The notes under the pieces were generated by a model that saw only the letters and a program-made list of their open reading frames with translations, was not told the DNA's origin and did no database searches. Made by a program: the position numbers and the translations under genes. From NCBI GenBank assembly GCA_945883675.1, contig CAMCYA010000006.1, forward strand, positions 1 through 42,299: a stretch of DNA of 42,299 bases. The letters are read 5' to 3'. This document shows positions 15,709 to 23,524 of the stretch, in pieces (position 1 is the stretch's first letter; the number at the start of each line of letters is the position of its first letter). Origin of the DNA: Bifidobacterium breve (GTDB lineage Bacteria; Actinomycetota; Actinomycetes; Nanopelagicales; Nanopelagicaceae).

Positions 15709-16236
15709 ATGAAAACAGTTGATGAGGCCCTTTCTCTCATTCGCTATATAAAAGATTACCCATCTGAGGGAATTCTCTTTCAAGATATCACCCCACTTCT
15801 AGGAAATGCCAACGCCTTTGCAACTATCGTGAAAGCTATGAGTGCTTCGAAGTTCCCACACGACGCAGTTGCAGGAATTGAAGCCCGAGGGTTCATTCTT
15901 GGCAGTGCTATAGCAATCGATAAAAAATTACCATTTGTTCCTATCCGTAAAAAAGGACGATTGCCACATACTGTAATTTCACGTGAATACTCCCTGGAGT
16001 ATGGAACCGCTGAGATTGAGATACACATAGACGCATTCAAACCGGATCAGCGAGTACTTCTCGTTGATGATGTATTAGCTACAGGCGGAACTCTTCTCGC
16101 TGCAATTGCACTAGTGGCCGAAACGGGTGCTGCTGTCACTGACATCGCACTTCTTAGCGAAATTTCGATGCTAAAGGGACGTGCGAATATCACACAACAA
16201 TATCCAGAGATCAGAATTCACTCACTCCTTTCCTGA
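15709..16236 (+). CDS. apt: Adenine phosphoribosyltransferase
   Basis: Salvages adenine with PRPP to give AMP. The 175-residue type I phosphoribosyltransferase has the Apt N-terminal hood FPSEGI-like YPSEGILFQDITPLL, AGIEARGFILGSAIA, and the PRPP motif VLLVDDVLATGGTL (about 115-128). In many actinobacteria apt sits between secDF and the (p)ppGpp synthetase gene rel. Neither is adjacent here; apt is instead coupled by a TGATG overlap (one shared base) to a membrane acyltransferase gene, so this is a rearranged context. The -10 box and lack of a Shine-Dalgarno suggest a leaderless message. Confidence 0.96.
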   Translation: MKTVDEALSLIRYIKDYPSEGILFQDITPLLGNANAFATIVKAMSASKFPHDAVAGIEARGFILGSAIAIDKKLPFVPIRKKGRLPHTVISREYSLEYGTAEIEIHIDAFKPDQRVLLVDDVLATGGTLLAAIALVAETGAAVTDIALLSEISMLKGRANITQQYPEIRIHSLLS

Positions 16237-18092
16237 TGACACAATCGAGCCGTATTCCGCAGATTCAAGCATTGCGCGCTCTTGCTGCGTTATTGGTGTT
16301 GATATATCACGCAGACTGGATACCCGGCGGTTATATTGGTGTCGACATCTTTTATGTCATCTCTGGATATTTAATCACTGGCTTACTGATACGCGAACTT
16401 AGCAACACAGGAACTATTGATAGAGCAGCTTTCTACTCACGTCGATTCCGTAGATTACTTCCGGCCTCATTTGTAGTCATACTCTCTACAGGAGTCGTCG
16501 GTTGGATATTACTTCCTTCCTCGATGAGGGAAACATTTGGAAGAGATCTAATAGCGGCATCCACCTATGTTTCTAATTTTCTCTTTGCCCTTTGGGATAA
16601 CGACTATCAAAATCTCAATTCCACACCATCACCGTTTATACATTTCTGGTCACTTGCGGTCGAAGAGCAATTCTATTTATTCTGGCCTTTGATTCTCCTT
16701 GCGCTTTTCAAATATGGTAAGCGGCGGGAAACAATTATCGGTATCTCAATTATTGGGTCCGGCTCTTTTATTTTTTCACTGTACCTTACGCTGTCTTCGC
16801 CTATATGGTCCTTCTACATTCTTCCAACAAGAGCATGGGAACTTGCCGCTGGTTCGTTATTGGCCTTCTTGCCCCTCTCAAAGTTTGGAAAACCGCAATT
16901 TGCACTGATCGCTACAGCCGCTATCGTCTTTGCTGCAATGAGGTTTGACGATCAAACTGCATTTCCTGGAACGGCGGCGATCATTCCAGTAGTGGCAACA
17001 TCATTTCTGATTCTCTCAGCTCAGAAATGGCCAGTCTTTATGAATGTAATCGGCAATAACAAAGTGACTCAGTGGTTGGGTGAGATCTCTTATCCCCTTT
17101 ACTTATGGCATTGGCCGGTCTTAGTCATTCCCTCCATATATTGGGCTCGTCCCCTTTCCTTGATAGAAAAGATATTTCTCCTTTTGTTGACAGCTTTTCT
17201 TGCTGACCTTACAAATAGATTCATTGAACAACCTTTGAGATACGTAAAATGGAATTCTCAGCGCACTTTCAAAGCAACTGCTGTTGCAACTGCAGCATTG
17301 GTAAGCACAGGAACTGCAATATTCTTCTCGTATAACAACACAATCACGATAAGTGATGGTGGTAAATACTCCCTAGATGAAATAGTTGCTAGATCTGTCA
17401 ATATGGAAGATGGGTGCAACCTTAAACTCGGCCAGACAGTTTCACCTGTCTGTGCGTATGGAGATCTAAGAGGGGCACAAACATTGGTGCTTTACGGTGA
17501 TTCTCACGCTGCTCATTGGTTGCCAGCGCTCGACCTTATTGGGCGGAAAAACAATATCAAGATCGTCAGTCTTACCAAGTCAGGTTGCCCTGCCGCCGAA
17601 GTCATCAAGGAAGTCGACGGTCAATATTCAATTGAGGATTGTCAAGGGTTTCGCGATGCCTCGATTGCTCGAATTGCCAACATCAAACCCTTAGCGGTCA
17701 TCGCGACAGGATTGCAGCCACGGTACGAACCCTATTCAACCAGAGATGGAGTTGCATGGTGGATTAAAGGAGAGGAAATTCTTTACGATCGCCTCAAATC
17801 ACTAACCGACTTCACGATTTATCTAACCGATACGCCATTTCGAAGAATTAATGTACCGGACTGTCTCGCCGCTGGGAAAGGTGAGATCTGCGATGAAGCG
17901 ATAAAGGTAAATCCGAAGGTAGCAAAAGGACTTATAGCCATTGACCCAACACCGTGGCTCTGCGATCGCACTTGTCCAGCTGTGATAGATGGAATTGTTA
18001 CCTATCGTGACCACTCGCATTTGACGAATGCAATGAGTGAGCATCTAGCACCAAACCTTTTTGCCGCTTTGAAGCGAATCGGCGTTCTTTGA
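16236..18092 (+). CDS. OafA/YrhL-type membrane acyltransferase with C-terminal SGNH domain
   Basis: A 618-residue two-domain enzyme that probably O-acetylates a cell-surface polysaccharide or peptidoglycan. Residues 1-340 form the acyltransferase-3 membrane domain of about ten spans. The catalytic-type histidine is in LIYHADWIPGGYIGVDIFYVISGYLIT (in parts), followed by FYSRRFRRLLPA and HFWSLAVEEQFYLFWP. A single span near 345-365 leads to an extracytoplasmic SGNH hydrolase domain with the nucleophile serine in LYGDSHAAHW and the D-x-x-H pair in YRDHSHLT near the end. The start codon overlaps the apt stop (TGATG). The acceptor substrate is unknown. Confidence 0.92.
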   Translation: MTQSSRIPQIQALRALAALLVLIYHADWIPGGYIGVDIFYVISGYLITGLLIRELSNTGTIDRAAFYSRRFRRLLPASFVVILSTGVVGWILLPSSMRETFGRDLIAASTYVSNFLFALWDNDYQNLNSTPSPFIHFWSLAVEEQFYLFWPLILLALFKYGKRRETIIGISIIGSGSFIFSLYLTLSSPIWSFYILPTRAWELAAGSLLAFLPLSKFGKPQFALIATAAIVFAAMRFDDQTAFPGTAAIIPVVATSFLILSAQKWPVFMNVIGNNKVTQWLGEISYPLYLWHWPVLVIPSIYWARPLSLIEKIFLLLLTAFLADLTNRFIEQPLRYVKWNSQRTFKATAVATAALVSTGTAIFFSYNNTITISDGGKYSLDEIVARSVNMEDGCNLKLGQTVSPVCAYGDLRGAQTLVLYGDSHAAHWLPALDLIGRKNNIKIVSLTKSGCPAAEVIKEVDGQYSIEDCQGFRDASIARIANIKPLAVIATGLQPRYEPYSTRDGVAWWIKGEEILYDRLKSLTDFTIYLTDTPFRRINVPDCLAAGKGEICDEAIKVNPKVAKGLIAIDPTPWLCDRTCPAVIDGIVTYRDHSHLTNAMSEHLAPNLFAALKRIGVL

Positions 18093-18151
18093 AATATTGA
18101 CCACGTGAGGTTTACGGGAAAAAGCTTGCCCGCTATGGCAAGATGCTCACC

Positions 18152-18796
18152 ATGGCCGAGCTGATCTACTACTGCGGAACGATGGATAGCGGTAAATCAA
18201 CTCTTGCTCTACAAACTGCCCACAACCACCAATCTCGTGGGCGAACTGGTTTTATATTTACAAATAAAGACAGAGCGGGAAGTGGCACCATTTCCTCTAG
18301 ATTGGGATTGTCTAGTCCAGCGATAGAAGTTTTCCCGGGTTTGGACCTCCACAAGTACGTAGTAGATCACCTGTCAGTTGGCGAACGAATTGATTACATT
18401 ATCTGTGATGAGGCTCAGTTTTACGAGAGGGTTCAGATAGAACAATTAGCACGAATAGTTGACGGTTTAGGGATAGATGTCTTTGCCTTTGGAATTCTTA
18501 CCGATTTTCGCACCTCTCTGTTTCCAGGCTCGGCTCGATTAGTAGAGCTCGCCGATAGAGTAAATACATTGCAAGTTGAAGCACTGTGTTGGTGTGGTTC
18601 AAGAGCCACTCACAATGCGCGTACTGTGGGCGGAACTATGGTTATTGAAGGCGAACAGGTGGTTGTAGGTGATGTAGCTCCAGGTGCACAGGTTGCATAC
18701 GAAGTTCTTTGCAGGCGTCATCACATGCGACAGGTAACAGCAAGTGGTTCCAGGGCAGCTCATACCTCACCTCAACCACTCCCCTTTAAGGAGTAA
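18152..18796 (+). CDS. tdk: Thymidine kinase (type II)
   Basis: Phosphorylates thymidine to dTMP with ATP in nucleoside salvage. The protein has the Walker A GTMDSGKST, Walker B plus catalytic acid CDEAQF, and a zinc-binding lasso with LCWCGSRATHNAR and LCRRHH cysteines. I choose the ATG at 18152 (214 aa, MAELIYYCGTMDSGKST) because close relatives start MAEL-. The in-frame ATG at 18143 adds only three residues. A CAAGAT sequence 7 bases before 18152 is a weak -10 candidate. A 6-bp hairpin (CTTGCC/GGCAAG, 18125-18142) ends right at the first ATG. Confidence 0.93.
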   Translation: MAELIYYCGTMDSGKSTLALQTAHNHQSRGRTGFIFTNKDRAGSGTISSRLGLSSPAIEVFPGLDLHKYVVDHLSVGERIDYIICDEAQFYERVQIEQLARIVDGLGIDVFAFGILTDFRTSLFPGSARLVELADRVNTLQVEALCWCGSRATHNARTVGGTMVIEGEQVVVGDVAPGAQVAYEVLCRRHHMRQVTASGSRAAHTSPQPLPFKE

Positions 18797-18895
18797 ATCT
18801 TCTATAACGCGATCTATGCGTATCAATGACTGCAGAGATTTCGGAGATTGAACGGTTGTGGCAAAGGTGGTAAATGCGACCGATGCATCGACAAC

Positions 18896-18927
18896 TTAAT
18901 TCAAAGAATGAAATTAATTCAAAGAAT
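18896..18927. repeat. 14-base direct repeat, period 18, at the DUF554 gene end
   Basis: TTAATTCAAAGAAT occurs at 18896-18909 and again at 18914-18927. On the minus strand each copy ends with the codons for Ser-Leu-Asn and a TAA stop, so the last codons and stop of the DUF554 gene appear duplicated just beyond the real stop. The rest of the 117-base gap between tdk and this gene holds no recognisable gene or terminator. Confidence 0.85.
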
Positions 18928-19648
18928 TCATAAGTAAAGCAAACACCGGCGCAATAGCTAACGCTGGGAGAAGATTTCCTACTGCGATTTGTTTGATATT
19001 GAGAAGGCGTAACGAGATACATATAAGCATGATTCCACCGACAATTGTCATGGCATCAATCTGATATCCATCGAGAATCTGGCCAAGACCAAGACCCACG
19101 ATCGTCCAAACGCCTTGATAAATTGCTACTGGTATAGCCGAGGCAGCCACTCCCCAACCTAGTGAGGTTGCAAAGGCCATGGCGGCAAAGAAGTCCAGGG
19201 TACTTTTCAATATAAGTTGATCTATACCCGTTCCCATTCCATCGCTAATGCTTCCCAAAATTGCTAGAGGGCCTATCGCAAAAAGCAGTGATGCTGCAAC
19301 GAATCCCTCAACAAAAGGTGAATCACTTCTGGCTTTGAACTTTATTCGAAGCTTTTCGCCTAGCCCATCCAACCGATTTTCCAGTTTTAACAAAGAACCT
19401 ATGAGCCCACCTATAAGCAGTGATCCGAGAACAATTAAGAGGGTCCAACCTTGTGGAACCGCTTCTACATATCGCGTAGACCAGAGCGGAACAACCGCTG
19501 ATGCAGCACCCAAAATTAATACCAAACCCAGGACATCCGTAAGCAGTGTTCGTGTCTGCTCTTTCATGCGAGCACCAACTACAACACCTATTCCAGCGCC
19601 ACCAACAATGGCAACAACATTGATAATCGTACCTAAACCAGGAAACAT
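18914..19648 (-). CDS. DUF554 family membrane protein
   Basis: A 244-residue integral membrane protein of the DUF554 (YdfK-like) family, function unknown. It begins MFPGLGTIINVVAIVGGAGIG and has about six hydrophobic segments. Family stretches include SLLIGGLIGSLLKLE, GPLAILGSISDG and LDFFAAMAFATSLGWGV. The start is ATG 19648 with a TATACT -10 box 6 bases upstream, and it is divergent from a YitT-like membrane protein gene. The C-terminus ends NSLN, and that 3' end is duplicated just after the stop. Confidence 0.9.
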   Translation of the reverse strand: MFPGLGTIINVVAIVGGAGIGVVVGARMKEQTRTLLTDVLGLVLILGAASAVVPLWSTRYVEAVPQGWTLLIVLGSLLIGGLIGSLLKLENRLDGLGEKLRIKFKARSDSPFVEGFVAASLLFAIGPLAILGSISDGMGTGIDQLILKSTLDFFAAMAFATSLGWGVAASAIPVAIYQGVWTIVGLGLGQILDGYQIDAMTIVGGIMLICISLRLLNIKQIAVGNLLPALAIAPVFALLMNSLN

Positions 19649-19654
19649 CGAAAC

Positions 19655-19660
19655 AGTATA
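19655..19660 (-). promoter_or_regulatory. -10 box TATACT of the DUF554 gene
   Basis: TATACT, a near-consensus -10, is 6 bases before the ATG at 19648, so the message is probably leaderless. Confidence 0.6.
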
Positions 19661-19671
19661 GCCGTAGTTGT

Positions 19672-19677
19672 TACACT
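19672..19677 (+). promoter_or_regulatory. -10 box TACACT of the YczE-like gene
   Basis: TACACT is 6 bases before the GTG at 19684, 11 bases from the opposing -10 box, in a 35-base divergent gap. Confidence 0.55.
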
Positions 19678-19683
19678 CTTACC

Positions 19684-20349
19684 GTGAGTTCATGGTTGCA
19701 GAATTTCCTTCGTCCTCATAAGACTGTACCGCTAACTCCATGGACAGCGAAATCCCGTTGGTCTCTCAATCCTATGCGTGCGATGATTTTGTTCTTTGGG
19801 CTCTTTATCTTTGGATTAGGTGATTCACTGCTCATACAGAGTCAGATAGGAAATGCTCCATGGTCGGTGCTCGCTCAAGGTTTATCCCAACGTTTAGAAA
19901 TCACTTTAGGTTGGTCAACATTTCTCATTAGTTCCCTTGTTCTTTTACTGTGGATTCCATTGAGGGAACGTCCTGGACTTGGCACAATATCCAACATTGT
20001 TGTAATAGCTGTAGCAATACAAATTGGTATCACTTTCTTTCCACAAACAGATGATTTTATTATTGCGATTTTCTACTGCCTCATAGGTATCTCTCTAGTT
20101 GGATTTGGTTCTGCTTTCTACATCACCTGCGGATTAGGATCTGGGCCTCGAGATGGTTTGATGACAGCTATTCACACTCGCTCAGGCATCCGGATCGGAA
20201 GAGTACGTTTAGCCATTGAAGCTCTTGTCCTGGTCTTGGGGGCGATCCTTGGAGGAACAGTTGGGCTCGGAACACTGCTATTTGCAGTACTTATAGGGCA
20301 ATCCATAGCAATCTCACTCGGTGTCGTTGCCCGAGTTACTTCTGAGTAA
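19684..20349 (+). CDS. YczE/YitT-family membrane protein
   Basis: A 221-residue membrane protein, about five to six spans, of the YczE/YyaS/YitT group. Recognisable segments are FGLGDSLLIQSQIGNAPWSVL, GFGSAFYITCGLGSGPRDGLM and the conserved RIGRVRLAIEALVLVLG region. Its function is unknown; relatives are annotated as integral membrane proteins near transporters. The start is GTG 19684, supported by the leaderless spacing. An alternative internal ATG (MRAMILFF) would remove a basic 30-residue N-terminal extension. It precedes the purine permease on the same strand, but the permease has its own leader. Confidence 0.82.
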   Translation: MSSWLQNFLRPHKTVPLTPWTAKSRWSLNPMRAMILFFGLFIFGLGDSLLIQSQIGNAPWSVLAQGLSQRLEITLGWSTFLISSLVLLLWIPLRERPGLGTISNIVVIAVAIQIGITFFPQTDDFIIAIFYCLIGISLVGFGSAFYITCGLGSGPRDGLMTAIHTRSGIRIGRVRLAIEALVLVLGAILGGTVGLGTLLFAVLIGQSIAISLGVVARVTSE

Positions 20350-20353
20350 TCAC

Positions 20354-20437
20354 TAGGCTTAAGACTTCCCAAGGCTGTGCGCCTTTTCGCACACGGGGTC
20401 GCAAACACCCCCGATACCAAAACAGAAAGGTGAATTC
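20354..20437 (+). promoter_or_regulatory. Structured 5' leader and promoter of the purine permease gene
   Basis: A TAGGCT -10 candidate at 20354-20359 would give a leader of about 70 bases. It contains two adjacent hairpins: TGTGCG/CGCACA with a 6-base loop (20376-20393), and GGGGT/ACCCC with a 7-base loop (20395-20411). They are followed by a good Shine-Dalgarno, AAAGG, 7 bases before the ATG. Unlike most transcription units here the gene is not leaderless, so this leader may be regulatory. It does not match a riboswitch class I can identify from memory. Confidence 0.45.
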
Positions 20438-21886
20438 ATGCTGGATTCATTCTTTAAAATAAGTGAACGTGGATCAACAATCGGTCGAGAAGTTCGTGGC
20501 GGAGTCGTCACATTCTTCACGATGGCTTACATAGTTGTTCTAAATCCAATCATTCTTGGCGGTGCCACGGATGTAAACGGTGATTTCCTCGGTGGAGAAG
20601 GTGGCATGGCAAAGATCGCTGCTGCCACTGCTCTTGTAGCAGGCATCATGACATTGCTAATGGGTGTTGTTGCTAATTATCCACTTGCTATAGCAACTGG
20701 ACTTGGTCTTAACACATTCGTTGCATATGGGATTGCTTCCCAAATGACATGGGCCGATGCGATGGGTCTTGTAGTTCTCGAAGGCCTGATCATTCTCGTA
20801 TTAGTTCTCACTGGCTTTAGAACTGCAGTATTTAAGGCAGTCCCCGCACAACTCAAGGTAGCGATTTCAGTGGGTATTGGACTGTTTATTGCCTTGATTG
20901 GCTTGGTCGATGCAGGTTTTGTTCGCAGAACCGGAGTAGGCCCAGTACCAGTAACGCTCGGTAATGGAACATCACTCATTGGTTGGCCGATCGTTGTCTT
21001 CATTGTTGGCTTCTTCCTAATGGTGGTTCTTATGGTTAAGAAGGTTAAAGGCGCACTCCTTATCGGAATCGCGGCCGCAACTATTCTTTCAATCATTATC
21101 GAGCGAGCATTTAAGGTCGGTACTAACTACATTCCAGGTGCGTTCACCGCAGATGGTGAAGATTTCATAAATCCAAAGGGCTGGGGACTTAACGTTCCAG
21201 CTATCCCAACTGAAGTTGTTGCGACTCCCAATTTTGATCTATTGGGTCAGTTCAATCTCTTTGGTTCATTTTCAAAGATCGGCTTTATCGCAGCAGCGTT
21301 GCTCGTATTTACGCTTTTGCTAGCTGACTTCTTTGACACCATGGGAACAATGACCGCTATCGGTCATGAGGCTGGGCTAATTGATAGAGATGGAAACGTG
21401 CCAAATGCGAACCGCATTTTGCTTGTTGACTCTGTTGCAGCTGCCGCAGGTGGCGCAGCAGGTGTTTCATCCAACACTTCATATATTGAATCAGCTTCTG
21501 GTGTTGGCGAAGGCGCCCGCACCGGTTTAGCATCGGTAATAACAGGAGTCCTATTCCTGTTGACCACGGTTCTCTCACCTATCGTCAACATAATTCCTTA
21601 CGAAGCAGCAACACCTGCTTTGATAATTGTTGGCTTCCTTATGATGTCTCAGATCAAGAACATTGATTGGGATGACATGGGTATTGCGGTCCCAGCATTC
21701 TTAACCATCATTTTGATGCCTTTCACCTACAACATCACAGTTGGTATTGGTGCAGGCTTCATTACACACGTGGTTATTAGAGTTGTACAAGGTCGAGCAA
21801 AAGAGATCCATGCACTTCTATGGCTCATAGCCGGCTTGTTCATGGTCTATTTCTTGTCTTCACCAATTAATACTTGGGTTGGATAA
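20438..21886 (+). CDS. AzgA-like NCS2 purine permease (adenine/guanine/hypoxanthine)
   Basis: A 482-residue nucleobase:cation symporter of the NCS2 AzgA/PbuG branch, in the cytoplasmic membrane. The N-terminus REVRGGVVTFFTMAYIVVLNP is diagnostic of the branch. It also has ADFFDTMGTMTAIGHEAGL (substrate-binding helix 8), SSNTSYIESASGVGEGARTG and a 12-plus span hydrophobic profile. It would supply purine bases to Apt and related salvage enzymes; apt lies 4 kb upstream on the same strand. Substrate choice among purines is inferred. A clear Shine-Dalgarno and a structured leader precede it, and a strong terminator follows. Confidence 0.93.
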   Translation: MLDSFFKISERGSTIGREVRGGVVTFFTMAYIVVLNPIILGGATDVNGDFLGGEGGMAKIAAATALVAGIMTLLMGVVANYPLAIATGLGLNTFVAYGIASQMTWADAMGLVVLEGLIILVLVLTGFRTAVFKAVPAQLKVAISVGIGLFIALIGLVDAGFVRRTGVGPVPVTLGNGTSLIGWPIVVFIVGFFLMVVLMVKKVKGALLIGIAAATILSIIIERAFKVGTNYIPGAFTADGEDFINPKGWGLNVPAIPTEVVATPNFDLLGQFNLFGSFSKIGFIAAALLVFTLLLADFFDTMGTMTAIGHEAGLIDRDGNVPNANRILLVDSVAAAAGGAAGVSSNTSYIESASGVGEGARTGLASVITGVLFLLTTVLSPIVNIIPYEAATPALIIVGFLMMSQIKNIDWDDMGIAVPAFLTIILMPFTYNITVGIGAGFITHVVIRVVQGRAKEIHALLWLIAGLFMVYFLSSPINTWVG

Positions 21887-21944
21887 TCAGTAGATAATTG
21901 GACGGAAGTTCAAAAGAAATAGCACAAAGTTAGTAGTAAGGAAG

Positions 21945-21983
21945 AAAAGTAAAGGCCTCTGGTAAACGGAGGCCTTTACTTTT
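21945..21983 (+). terminator. Bidirectional intrinsic terminator between the permease and ung
   Basis: A perfect 15-bp stem: 21945-21959 (AAAAGTAAAGGCCTC) pairs with 21969-21983 around a 9-base loop, with a T run at the end of the plus-strand arm. It is A/T-symmetrical at its base, so it can end both the plus-strand permease transcript and the convergent minus-strand ung transcript. It is the only strong intrinsic terminator I see in the window. Confidence 0.93.
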
Positions 21984-22020
21984 TCCCAATTTTCATAACT
22001 CCGAATAACCGTTAAGCCTG

Positions 22021-22665
22021 TCACCAATTAATCGGTGTGATTCCGTTTTTTTCTAAAATTCCATTAGCCTTTGAGAAGGGTTTAGTACCAAAAAAGCCGC
22101 GATATGCCGATAGAGGACTTGGGTGGACTGAAGTTAATAGCCATTCTTCGCGAAAGAACCGAGAGACCTCTTGTGCATATTGGCCCCAACAGATCGCCAC
22201 AACATCGCGCTCCCCTAGAACTTGTGCAACTCGATCAGTAACTCTCTCCCAATCTAATTTCGAGTGCGATAGTGAACTCCCAACTGACGTTGTCAAAATT
22301 CGGTTCAGCAGTAAAACTCCTTGCTGCGCCCAATCACTTAGATCGGATTGGCGACGAAGAGGCTTACCAGTATCGTCACTCAGTTCAGTGAAAATGTTTT
22401 GAAGGGTTACCGGAATTCTCGCCCCAGATTTTATTGCCGAAAACGCTAAACCGTGTGCGACTCCCGCAGTTGGGTATGGATCCTGTCCAAATATGACAAC
22501 TCTTATTGATGAGACAGGAGTAGTTAACGCTCTAAAAACATTGTCAAAGTCTGGAGCCACGTTCTTCTTATCTAATGAATGCTCTATGGAATCAATGTGA
22601 GGTTGTAGATCTGCTAGAGCGCTCTGCCAATCAGGATGCAACTGTTTATAGAGTTGCCCGGGCAA
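22021..22665 (-). CDS. ung: Uracil-DNA glycosylase (family 1)
   Basis: Removes uracil from DNA to start base excision repair. The 214-residue protein has the water-activating motif GQDPYP (60-65, D62), GLAFS, LLLNRILTTS, and the DNA-intercalation loop HPSPLSAYRGFFG near the C-terminus, as in family 1 UDG. The start is a TTG at 22665, overlapping the end of the ABC ATPase gene by 20 bases, with AGGA about 8 bases upstream. It is thus downstream in an ABC-ung operon. The transcript ends at the 21945-21983 terminator. Confidence 0.95.
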   Translation of the reverse strand: MPGQLYKQLHPDWQSALADLQPHIDSIEHSLDKKNVAPDFDNVFRALTTPVSSIRVVIFGQDPYPTAGVAHGLAFSAIKSGARIPVTLQNIFTELSDDTGKPLRRQSDLSDWAQQGVLLLNRILTTSVGSSLSHSKLDWERVTDRVAQVLGERDVVAICWGQYAQEVSRFFREEWLLTSVHPSPLSAYRGFFGTKPFSKANGILEKNGITPINW

Positions 22666-23437
22666 AATAGCGTCCTGACTCGCAGGTAACAGTTATTGGC
22701 GTTTCGAATATTGCTGAAACATGGTCAGTTGTAATCACTTGATCGATAGGTCCAGAGACAGCAATCGATCCGTTCTTTAAAATCAACGCATGCGTTGTCC
22801 CGACTGGTATCTCCTCAATATGGTGTGTGACCAGGACTGTTGCTGGAGCCAGCGGATCTGATGAAAAGCTGGTCAGGCGTGCGAGAAGATCCTCTCGCCC
22901 GCCAACATCTAAACCGGCCGCTGGTTCATCTAACAACAACAGTTCAGGATCTGTCATTAGCGCACGAGCAATCTGCACTCGCTTTTTCTCTCCCTCACTT
23001 AGTGTTCCGTATTCTCTTGGTCCCAGTTCGCGAACACCAAAAGTTGTGAGCAAAGCTATCGCACGGGATTCATCCCAAAGGTCATAACCCTCATTCCATC
23101 TACCATAGATTGCATAGGCAGCCGTCAGAACCACATCTCTTACGATCTCTTGGGCAGGAATCTCTTCGGCAATGCTAGAGCTGCAGATTCCAATACGTGT
23201 GCGCAATTCGAATAGATCGATACGGCCAAATTCACGATCTAAAACACTAACTTGACCCTTTGTTGGAAATATTTTTGTTGCAAGCATCTGGAGCAAAGTT
23301 GATTTTCCTGCGCCATTTGGCCCAAGAATGACCCAACGTTCACCGTGTGAGATAGCAAGGTTTAAAGGTCCAAGAATTGTGCGATCGCCTCTGACAACAG
23401 TGACATCACGAAGTGCAAGCACATTCTGGCTACTCAT
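22646..23437 (-). CDS. ABC transporter ATP-binding protein (partner unknown)
   Basis: A 263-residue soluble ABC ATPase with Walker A GPNGAGKST, signature LSEGEKKRVQIARAL, Walker B LLLLDEPAAGLD and switch histidine in VTHHIEE. No permease or binding protein gene is adjacent. The protein resembles single-domain ATPases found near serB in other actinobacteria, whose role is unclear. The frame is open to 23467, but the ATG at 23437 has TATGTT 8 bases upstream and a normal N-terminus (MSSQNVLALRDVTVVRG). It is divergent from the ACT-domain gene and overlaps ung downstream. Confidence 0.9.
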   Translation of the reverse strand: MSSQNVLALRDVTVVRGDRTILGPLNLAISHGERWVILGPNGAGKSTLLQMLATKIFPTKGQVSVLDREFGRIDLFELRTRIGICSSSIAEEIPAQEIVRDVVLTAAYAIYGRWNEGYDLWDESRAIALLTTFGVRELGPREYGTLSEGEKKRVQIARALMTDPELLLLDEPAAGLDVGGREDLLARLTSFSSDPLAPATVLVTHHIEEIPVGTTHALILKNGSIAVSGPIDQVITTDHVSAIFETPITVTCESGRYFARATL

Positions 23438-23445
23438 AGATGCAA

Positions 23446-23451
23446 AACATA
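23446..23451 (-). promoter_or_regulatory. -10 box TATGTT of the ABC-ung operon
   Basis: TATGTT lies 8 bases before the ATG at 23437, with no Shine-Dalgarno. Confidence 0.45.
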
Positions 23452-23524
23452 GTGCTTTTACCGCCAAAGTGAGTGCAAAACCATGCGTGGGAGGATGCTC
23501 TTTAGAGTTAAACTTAGGATTCTT

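Noticed and set aside
18826-18873. 15-codon open frame on the plus strand in the gap after tdk
   Set aside because: Too short and without a ribosome binding site or promoter; no evidence of coding.
18881-18890. Palindrome CGATGCATCG after tdk
   Set aside because: A 10-base palindrome is common by chance, is not followed by a T run, and is not placed at a promoter.
19248-19661. 137-aa open frame on the plus strand opposite DUF554
   Set aside because: Antisense shadow; it would also span the DUF554 promoter.
20677-21096. 139-aa open frame on the minus strand opposite the purine permease
   Set aside because: Shadow of a strongly conserved membrane protein; biased towards Thr/Ile/Pro with no motif.
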